Assembly: GCA_949841355.1 (NCBI GenBank)
Contig: CATKZP010000004.1
Location: forward strand, 1 to 64,000
DNA from: an uncultured Oscillospiraceae bacterium
GTDB taxonomy: Bacteria; Bacillota; Clostridia; Oscillospirales; Oscillospiraceae
DNA length: 64,000 bases
Direction: 5' to 3'
Shown here piece after piece: positions 36,931-42,307 of the stretch. The notes beneath the pieces are model-generated. The model had not been told where the DNA came from. It saw only the letters and a program-made list of their open reading frames with translations, and ran no database searches. Every line of letters begins with the position of its first letter. Position 1 is the stretch's first letter. The position numbers and the translations under genes were made by a program.

Positions 36931-36981
36931 TTGCAGGGCGATACCTTGGCATCATAAAAAAACAAACAGGGGGTTGACACA

Positions 36982-38133
36982 ATGATGAAAAAATTTTTAT
37001 CTCTGGCGCTTGGCTTAGCACTTTGTTTTGGACTGGCCGTCCCAGCGTTCGCAGCAAAGGCCGGTTTTTCTGCAACGGTTGGTATTCAAACACGTGCTGA
37101 GTCCGGCATAATCCTGGAGGAGAAAAAGGATACGCTTCAGATTAGGTATCCTACGCAGGGTGGCGGTACTTGGATTTATGGTGAGCCGCAGGGCGCTGAC
37201 TGCTCCCTGCATATCGTACCTACAGCCAACGAGGAATATCAAATTACCTGTACTAATCTCGGCCCGGACGAAACCGTAAACCTTTATGCTTGGTCAGACG
37301 CAAATGGTAATGGTGTTTATGATTCACGGATTTTTCAATCAAGAAATCAGAAGTGGACAGACACAGAAGTCCTCCCCATCCCCCAAAACGGCGCGTATCA
37401 GTTTTCAGGCGCGTATAAAACTTTTGCAACGATAGAGGACCTCGGCTTGACCGTATCGCAAAACGGCTCCGTTTCAATCAGCGCAGGTAAGCTGTATGAG
37501 CTGTTTGGCTCCAATACATTTGTTGAAATAAGTGTTGCTGACGCAAAAACCTACGACACTCAGGGCAAGGACTATGCGGATTTCCTGCTCACTGGTGAAA
37601 AGCCCCAAACTGTCGCGGATATCTTCACCGATGTGCCCATCGGGAATTGGGTTTCCGATCCGGTGGCCTGGGCCGTACAAAACGAAATCACCAATGGGTA
37701 CGGTGCCAAGGATAAGTTTGCCCCCGCCGTAGAGTGTACCGAGGCCCAGATTCTGACCTTCCTGTACCGGGCGGTGGGTGATTCTTCCGCTACCGTCACG
37801 AACTCCATGATTATGGCTGTAGACAAGCCCTACCAAAGTGCAGTCGGCTGGGCCTACTTACGCCAGATGATTGATACAGATTTTAAGCAGGACACCCCCT
37901 GCACCCGGGCCCAGGCTGTAAAGTTCATTTGGGAAGCACTTGGCAAACCTTCCGCAACGAAAACCGCCAGCTTTACTGATGTACCCGCCAACGCTGATTA
38001 TACCCAGGCGGTATCCTGGGCTGTGGAACAGGGCGTTACCAATGGCTACGGCGGCAATGATACCTTTGCCCCGGACAGGGTTTGCAACCGAGGCGAGATT
38101 GTAACCTTCCTCTACCGGGCCTATAACAACTGA
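36982..38133 (+). CDS. SLH-domain surface protein (element A cargo)
   Basis: A 383-residue secreted protein. The signal peptide MMKKFLSLALGLALCFGLA ends at AFA. Residues 30-205 form a beta-rich domain of unknown function (LYAWSDANGNGVYDSRIF). The C-terminus has three S-layer homology repeats: FTDVPIGNWVSDPVAWAV, a divergent middle one around AVGWAYLRQMIDTDF, and FTDVPANADYTQAVSWAV, ending FLYRAYNN. SLH repeats bind pyruvylated secondary wall polymer. Its SLH region resembles that of the 938-residue protein of element B. A surface-exposed role such as adhesion or altered contact during transfer is plausible. Confidence 0.88.
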   Translation: MMKKFLSLALGLALCFGLAVPAFAAKAGFSATVGIQTRAESGIILEEKKDTLQIRYPTQGGGTWIYGEPQGADCSLHIVPTANEEYQITCTNLGPDETVNLYAWSDANGNGVYDSRIFQSRNQKWTDTEVLPIPQNGAYQFSGAYKTFATIEDLGLTVSQNGSVSISAGKLYELFGSNTFVEISVADAKTYDTQGKDYADFLLTGEKPQTVADIFTDVPIGNWVSDPVAWAVQNEITNGYGAKDKFAPAVECTEAQILTFLYRAVGDSSATVTNSMIMAVDKPYQSAVGWAYLRQMIDTDFKQDTPCTRAQAVKFIWEALGKPSATKTASFTDVPANADYTQAVSWAVEQGVTNGYGGNDTFAPDRVCNRGEIVTFLYRAYNN

Positions 38134-38146
38134 ACATAATATTTGC

Positions 38147-38182
38147 CCCCCGTCATTTTGACCAAAATGGCGGGGGATTTTT
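38147..38182 (+). terminator. Terminator of the SLH gene
   Basis: A 13-bp stem with one mismatch (38147-38159 with 38164-38176) is followed by ATTTTTC. Confidence 0.85.
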
Positions 38183-38244
38183 CTTCAACAAAACCCATAT
38201 TATCCCCTTTTATTCAAATGTTCGTTTGATTTTACGAAACTTTG

Positions 38245-38273
38245 TTTACCCATTACCTTTCTTTCTATATATA
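38245..38273 (+). promoter_or_regulatory. Promoter of the third XRE gene
   Basis: TTTACC and TATATA are 17 nt apart. An inverted pair TTCGT / ACGAA (38221-38238) lies just upstream and could be an operator. Confidence 0.5.
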
Positions 38274-38320
38274 CATGGCAATTTCCCCATGGAACCAAAG
38301 CATGGAAAGGAATGGTAGAA

Positions 38321-38647
38321 ATGTTCGACCCAAGAATTCTTGGTAAAAACGTCAAGGAGGAACGTATGAAAGCAGGACTTAGTCAAAGCGCTTTAGCCGA
38401 TAAAGCGGGCTTTGCAAGTGCCGCTAAAATTTCCAGGTTTGAGAATGGGAGTAGAACTCCTTCTCTGGAAGCGCTGGCCTCAATAGCAAGGGCCCTCAAT
38501 ACTACTCCAAGTGCACTGTTAGACCCTGATTATTCCGGACACAAAGTACACGAGACAGCGGGAGAATCAGATTTTAAGAAGCAAACATGTATGCTTTTTT
38601 ATGAAATATTAGCTGAAGTCAGGGAAATTAGCCATAAATGGAAGTAA
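38321..38647 (+). CDS. XRE-family regulator
   Basis: A 108-residue regulator starting MFDPRILGKNVKEERMKAGLS. The helix-turn-helix is SALADKAGFASAAKISRFENG. The tail TCMLFYEILAEVREISHKWK is short and helical. ATG 38321 is preferred because GGAAAGGA lies 9 nt before it; the ATG at 38312 abuts that site. It stands alone between terminators, just ahead of the transfer and replication genes, and may control them through the palindrome at 38798. Confidence 0.85.
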   Translation: MFDPRILGKNVKEERMKAGLSQSALADKAGFASAAKISRFENGSRTPSLEALASIARALNTTPSALLDPDYSGHKVHETAGESDFKKQTCMLFYEILAEVREISHKWK

Positions 38648-38656
38648 AAGTGCAAT

Positions 38657-38697
38657 CGTCTATACAGCTATAAAAGCTGTGGACGGTTTATTTTTTT
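38657..38697 (+). terminator. Terminator of the third XRE gene
   Basis: A hairpin with CAGCT-ATAAA-AGCTG at its tip and GTC/GAC at its base is followed by TTTATTTTTTT. Confidence 0.8.
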
Positions 38698-38797
38698 GCT
38701 CGTTTTCCAGATTGGCAAGGAATTTACCAAATTGAGCAACGACATTTCTAATGTTCCTTGCTAAAATAGTGCCATGAAGAAACTCTTCAAAAAACTT

Positions 38798-38825
38798 TGG
38801 GCCCGGTGTCCGGACACCGGGCCCA
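38798..38825. promoter_or_regulatory. Perfect 28-bp palindrome before the transfer/replication operon
   Basis: Fourteen bases (TGGGCCCGGTGTCC) are followed directly by their exact reverse complement, 14 nt before the GTG of the small protein gene and next to its ribosome site. An extended -10 (TTGCTAAAAT) lies about 40 nt upstream. It could be an operator for one of the XRE proteins or a hairpin hiding the ribosome site. Confidence 0.65.
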
Positions 38826-38839
38826 GAAAGGGGTAAATT

Positions 38840-39088
38840 GTGGACAAAAAGTATCTTGTTGTTGGTTCTTGGATTGACAAAGCAAGCGGAAAACCCGTAA
38901 GCCGTATTGCTGAAATCAACTCGGGCATTAACAAAAATGGCCAGCCCTATGAGATAGCTAACACTGAGAGCCGCGAAACCGTTGAGGGTGCGTACCCCGT
39001 GGGCACGATTCTGACAGCTACTATGAATCTGACTGTTCAAACACAGCCCGAAAACCACCGCAGTTTAAAAATCGCGGCACCGAAATAA
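38840..39088 (+). CDS. Small conserved-type element protein
   Basis: An 82-residue protein starting at a GTG (MDKKYLVVGSWIDKASGKPVS), with AAAGGGG 7 nt before it. It is beta-rich and soluble, ending TVQTQPENHRSLKIAAPK. I do not recognise it. It takes the same place as the 105-residue protein of element B, the first gene of the transfer and replication operon, so an accessory role in DNA processing or copy control is inferred. Confidence 0.65.
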   Translation: MDKKYLVVGSWIDKASGKPVSRIAEINSGINKNGQPYEIANTESRETVEGAYPVGTILTATMNLTVQTQPENHRSLKIAAPK

Positions 39089-39100
39089 AACATTTTTTGC

Positions 39101-39136
39101 CCCGCCGCCCTTCGGGTAGTCTCAAAGGGCGGCGGG
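39101..39136 (+). terminator. GC-rich hairpin after the small gene
   Basis: A perfect 10-bp stem CCCGCCGCCC / GGGCGGCGGG encloses 16 nt and has no T tract. Partial termination or mRNA protection is likely. A similar CCGCCGCCCGCC stem lies before the origin at 40524. Confidence 0.5.
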
Positions 39137-39163
39137 ACACTTTGACAAAAAGGAGAGTTTATC

Positions 39164-39760
39164 GTGACAAGCGAGAGTATAGCAAACAGGACAGCAAAAT
39201 TCCATCAGCAAAAACGGCGCAGAACTGTTTTCTTTCGGCGGCTTTGCGAAAATGTCCGCCGCCATCCGTGGGCACTGGTGTCTGCCATTCTGCTCATGCT
39301 GGCTTTGGGGTGGGCCATGGTGGCTTTGGTAGAAATCCCCCTTCCTGGTGGGAGTAACACCCCTCTGTTAATACTCCTCTGGAACACAAGCGTCAAATTG
39401 GCGGCTATGTTGGTGGCTTTTCTGCTAATGTTGGCCTTCTTTTCTGTTCCTCCCAAGAGGGCGTTGCAATATGAGGCAGAGTTCGCCCATATTGAGTTCA
39501 CAGATCGCTATGGGAACCCACCTGCTCTTATTTCAAGGGAGCGAATTAAACGTTCGCAGGAAGAAAAAATTACCTTTTATTCTTCGGGAATAAGTTTGGA
39601 GCAATGGTCGCAGTGGCAGGGGAAAATTCAGGACGCACTTAACATTACATACGCAGAGCCGCCACAATATGCCTTTAAAAAGCGATATTTTATTCTATTA
39701 ACGGTGGTTTCCGGTATTGCTGGGCCTCGGAAAGAAAACCTCTATGACGATGAACTCTGA
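39164..39760 (+). CDS. N-terminal half of a TcpA/FtsK-like coupling protein
   Basis: A 198-residue membrane protein starting at a GTG with AAAAGGAGAG upstream. Two helices (about 38-60 and 67-92) precede a domain FTDRYGNPPALISRERI ... ITFYSSGISLEQWSQWQGKI that resembles the part of TcpA/Orf21-type coupling proteins between membrane and ATPase. The ATPase itself follows in another frame, starting before this stop. Either the coupling protein is naturally made of two coupled subunits or a frameshift has split it. In element B the same protein is one chain. Confidence 0.75.
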   Translation: MTSESIANRTAKFHQQKRRRTVFFRRLCENVRRHPWALVSAILLMLALGWAMVALVEIPLPGGSNTPLLILLWNTSVKLAAMLVAFLLMLAFFSVPPKRALQYEAEFAHIEFTDRYGNPPALISRERIKRSQEEKITFYSSGISLEQWSQWQGKIQDALNITYAEPPQYAFKKRYFILLTVVSGIAGPRKENLYDDEL

Positions 39761-40514
39761 CAACCCATTGCCCCGGCTCGTTCTGGGCTATGATTTTGAC
39801 CGCTGGAATCTGTTGGGGGAAAAAGAGCCCATCCAGATCGACCTCTCGCCCAAAACCAACTCCCACATTTTGTTATGCGGCATGAGCGGAAGCGGGAAAT
39901 CGTACCTTGAGAATCAGATATTGGCAAGGTTGGCCCTCGCGGAGCCGGACGGAGAGATTCACTATGGGGACTACAAGCAAGAGGACAGCTTCAAATATTT
40001 GCGGAGTTGCCCCCGGTACTACGCTTACCGGGACACGCTTCAAGCCCTGGACGTTGTTCATGGCCGCTTGCTGGCCCGCCAGTCCGGGGAGGACACCAGC
40101 CGGAACCCGGTGACGCTGGCGTGGGACGAATACATGGCCCAGATGCTGGCCCTTATCAGCGAGAACAAGAAGGCCTCCGCCGTAGCCATGGGGAAGGTTA
40201 GCGAAATCCTTATGCTGGGCCGCTCCCTCTCCGTCCGGCTCATTATATCGTGCCAGCGCCCGGACGCCTTGGCATTCCCTGCTGGTTCACGCTTGAACTA
40301 TGGCGTGGTGGTGGTTCTGGGTGCCGCTGTGCGTTCGATTTACGAAATGCTCCTACCCGACCACATGGAGCAGGTCAAGGGACGGCAGTTTGGCCGTGGT
40401 GAGGGTGTGATATTATTGCAAGCGGCTGAACTGCACTATATCAAGGTGCCTATGGTCAGAGATGCACCCCGCATGGAGGATATCTGTATCAGGGCATTAG
40501 GGGGCAAGCAGTAA
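39744..40514 (+). CDS. FtsK/TcpA-like DNA-translocating ATPase (coupling protein, ATPase half)
   Basis: A 256-residue ATPase with Walker A CGMSGSGKSYL, Walker B-like VTLAWDEYMAQ, and RLIISCQRPDALAFP as the sensor region. This is the motor of conjugative coupling proteins, which bring single-stranded DNA to the secretion channel. ATG 39744 overlaps the previous gene by 17 nt (ATG 39750 is an alternative), so translation is coupled. It lacks its own membrane anchor, which the preceding protein would supply. Its stop is 10 nt before the origin hairpins. Confidence 0.85.
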   Translation: MTMNSDNPLPRLVLGYDFDRWNLLGEKEPIQIDLSPKTNSHILLCGMSGSGKSYLENQILARLALAEPDGEIHYGDYKQEDSFKYLRSCPRYYAYRDTLQALDVVHGRLLARQSGEDTSRNPVTLAWDEYMAQMLALISENKKASAVAMGKVSEILMLGRSLSVRLIISCQRPDALAFPAGSRLNYGVVVVLGAAVRSIYEMLLPDHMEQVKGRQFGRGEGVILLQAAELHYIKVPMVRDAPRMEDICIRALGGKQ

Positions 40515-40523
40515 GGAGGAGGC

Positions 40524-40594
40524 CCCCGCCGCCCGCCGCGCGAAGCGAAAGGCGGGCGGCGGGGTTGCCTGGATAGTATTACCCAGGCAACCCC
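40524..40594 (+). other. CRESS-type replication origin: hairpin with TAGTATTAC loop
   Basis: A perfect 12-bp stem (40561-40572 with 40583-40594) carries the 10-nt loop ATAGTATTAC. The loop contains TAGTATTAC (40574-40582), the nonanucleotide (NANTATTAC) that CRESS-DNA virus Reps nick between T7 and A8. The rep gene begins 33 nt downstream. A second, 14-bp stem (40524-40537 with 40551-40564) abuts it and shares four G residues, so the two folds compete. The position, stem and exact nonamer together make this the probable rolling-circle origin and transfer nick site of element A. Confidence 0.82.
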
Positions 40595-40627
40595 TGTACC
40601 GTGTACCATGAAAGGACGTGGCACATT

Positions 40628-41590
40628 TTGGATAAAGATACAAGGCACCGCAAATATCAGTTGACCATCAATAACCCCGGCGAAGTTTGGACACATGAGG
40701 CAATCCGGGCGGCACTGGAGAAGCTGAACCTCAAATACGGGTGCATGGCCGATGAAATGGGGCTACAAGAACAAACACCCCATACCCATGTGTATTTTGT
40801 AACCAATGTATCCGCCGTCCGCTTCTCCACAGTGAAGAACCTGTTCCCAACGGCGCACATCGAACCCGCCCAGGGGACAAGCGAGGAAAACCGGGCGTAT
40901 ATACAGAAGGCGGGGAAGTGGGCCGAGGGAGAGAAGGCGGAAACGTCCATCCCCGGCACATTCGAGGAATGGGGCGAGTGCCCTATTGAGCACCCAGGAG
41001 AGCGAACGGACTTAGCGATTCTCTATGAATACATCAAGGACGGGCTATCCAATTACGAGATCATGGAGCGGAACCCGGAGTACATGCTGAACCTGGAAAA
41101 GATAGAGCGGGCGCGGCAGGCTGTGCGGGAACAGCAGTACCGGGAGACATTCCGGCAGTTGGAAACCACCTACATTTGGGGCCCAACTGGGACAGGTAAA
41201 ACCCGGAGCGTGATGGAAAGTCACAGCTACGCCGGGGTATACCGGGTGACAGACTATGCTCACCCGTTCGACAGCTACGCAGGGGAAGAAGTGCTGTTGC
41301 TGGATGAGTACGCCAGCAATTTCAAAATCCGAGATTTGCTGAACTATCTGGACGGCTACCCGCTGACATTGCCAGCACGGTACAGTAACCGGGTGGCGTG
41401 TTATACAAGGGTCTACATCATATCAAACCTGTGCTTATCAAGGCAGTATCCGGAAGTACAATATGAATCCCCGGCAACATATGGGGCACTGTTGCGTCGA
41501 ATTCATAAGGTGAGACGGTACACAGGCCCCGGCGAGTATAAGGAGTACAGCACCGAGGAATATATGGAGAACCCGTTTTTACAGAGGTAG
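40628..41590 (+). CDS. CRESS-DNA-virus-like Rep: HUH endonuclease plus SF3 helicase
   Basis: A 320-residue initiator. The HUH nuclease has motif I YQLTINNP (10-17), motif II PHTHVYF with HxH at 52-54, and motif III YIQK with catalytic Tyr91. The superfamily 3 helicase has Walker A GPTGTGKT (185-192), Walker B VLLLDEY (222-228) and motif C VYIISN ending at Asn267. This is the layout of circovirus and geminivirus Rep and of bacterial plasmid and element relatives. TTG 40628 is chosen, with AAAGGA 11 nt before it; a GTG at 40601 is in frame. It should nick the loop at 40574-40582 and may act as relaxase for transfer. Confidence 0.9.
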   Translation: MDKDTRHRKYQLTINNPGEVWTHEAIRAALEKLNLKYGCMADEMGLQEQTPHTHVYFVTNVSAVRFSTVKNLFPTAHIEPAQGTSEENRAYIQKAGKWAEGEKAETSIPGTFEEWGECPIEHPGERTDLAILYEYIKDGLSNYEIMERNPEYMLNLEKIERARQAVREQQYRETFRQLETTYIWGPTGTGKTRSVMESHSYAGVYRVTDYAHPFDSYAGEEVLLLDEYASNFKIRDLLNYLDGYPLTLPARYSNRVACYTRVYIISNLCLSRQYPEVQYESPATYGALLRRIHKVRRYTGPGEYKEYSTEEYMENPFLQR

Positions 41591-41735
41591 CAGAAGCGGG
41601 GCCGGGACGAAGCCCGTCCAGGAAGATAGCGGTGAGAACGTCTAAGAGACAACGGCGGGTGGGCAGGGCACCCCAATGCAATGACGGCCCCGCAGGGCCG
41701 CACCGTTGAAAAAATGAGTAAAGGAGGCGGTAAGG

Positions 41736-41903
41736 GTGACCCCGGCAGACCTAAAGCGGGCGGAAGATACACAGATGGTCATACCTGACTATGAGATAGA
41801 AGCAATGGCCCGTGTCTTACTCCCGGCGCTCCGGGCTTTCTATGCCAGTCCAGAGGGCCAAGCGGCGTTTGAAGAATGGAAGCGAAAACAGGAACATACA
41901 TAA
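41736..41903 (+). CDS. Small protein after rep
   Basis: A 55-residue acidic, helical protein starting at a GTG (MTPADLKRAEDTQMVIPDYE) with AAAGGAGG upstream and ending FEEWKRKQEHT. A terminator follows at once. Function unknown. The 145 nt between rep and this gene hold nothing I can identify. Confidence 0.65.
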   Translation: MTPADLKRAEDTQMVIPDYEIEAMARVLLPALRAFYASPEGQAAFEEWKRKQEHT

Positions 41904-41906
41904 CAG

Positions 41907-41943
41907 AAGCGGCCCCCGTCACACTGGCAGGGGCCGCTTTTCT
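41907..41943 (+). terminator. Terminator of the element A transfer/replication operon
   Basis: A 10-bp stem (AAGCGGCCCC with GGGGCCGCTT) is followed by TTCT; it lies 4 nt after the last stop. Confidence 0.8.
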
Positions 41944-41977
41944 ATGCGTTGATATTGTCCAGATAAACAACAAACCC

Positions 41978-42005
41978 GAACCCGTCCCCGATGGGGAACA
42001 AGTTC
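41978..42005 (-). terminator. Possible displaced terminator of the tRNA operon
   Basis: On the minus strand a hairpin with G-U pairs (GAAC...TCCCC, loop ATC, GGGGA...GTTC) runs into GGGTTTGTTGTTTA. It lies just beyond the far repeat of element B, where the original downstream side of tRNA-Val should now be. Confidence 0.45.
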
Positions 42006-42019
42006 GGATTATGTTGGTT

Positions 42020-42043
42020 TGGTGGAGACTACAGAACTCGAAT
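42020..42043. repeat. attR of element B (24-bp direct repeat)
   Basis: Twenty-four bases identical to 51432-51455, the CCA end and T-arm side of tRNA-Val. Bases on both sides differ, so this is the exact crossover repeat left by integration. Confidence 0.93.
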
Positions 42044-42116
42044 TTAATTTTTTGTGTGATAAAGTGTATCAAAATATATCGGCTTATGCTGTGGTGTTCG
42101 CCGCTAATGGCTCTTG

Positions 42117-42142
42117 AAACCGTTGCGGCACAACGGTTTTTG
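42117..42142 (+). terminator. Terminator inside the attR end of element B
   Basis: A perfect 9-bp stem (AAACCGTTG with CAACGGTTT) is followed by TTTGCGG. In the excised circle it would stop the integrase transcript from running into the SLH gene. Confidence 0.6.
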
Positions 42143-42216
42143 CGGTTCCTGGTTCTCAAAGCCAGCCATAGCAAGAATTTCCAAACACAAGCGAAAAATC
42201 CGATTTTTCAGAAGTT

Positions 42217-42246
42217 TGCGGGACATTTGCGGGACGTGCGGGACAG
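42217..42246. repeat. Putative integrase arm-type sites, attR side
   Basis: TGCGGGAC occurs three times in the same direction at 42217, 42228 and 42237. The same octamer occurs twice near the other end (51337 and 51348), also 11 bp apart. Paired sets near both ends fit arm sites bound by the integrase N-terminal domain. Confidence 0.6.
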
Positions 42247-42269
42247 GTCAAACCTTCATCAAATATACA

Positions 42270-42299
42270 AAGCCCGCCCCCAAAGCTGGGGGCGGGCTT
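42270..42299 (-). terminator. Terminator of the element B SLH gene
   Basis: A perfect 12-bp stem (42270-42281 with 42288-42299) lies 8 nt past the stop; on the minus strand it is followed by TGTATATTTG. Confidence 0.75.
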
Positions 42300-42307
42300 G
42301 TTGCGCT

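Larger units (their letters stand above)
34249..42005. mobile_element. Element A: integrative mobilizable element with serine recombinase and CRESS-type Rep
   Basis: The gene set is serine recombinase and XRE (minus), XRE, SLH surface protein, XRE, a small protein, a two-gene TcpA/FtsK-like coupling protein, an origin hairpin, Rep and a small protein. Rep proteins related to ssDNA-virus initiators plus TcpA-like coupling proteins are known from Firmicutes integrative and mobilizable elements, where Rep serves as relaxase. The left end lies somewhere in 33.7-34.25 kb and the right end before the element B repeat at 42020; neither exact end could be fixed. Confidence 0.7.
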
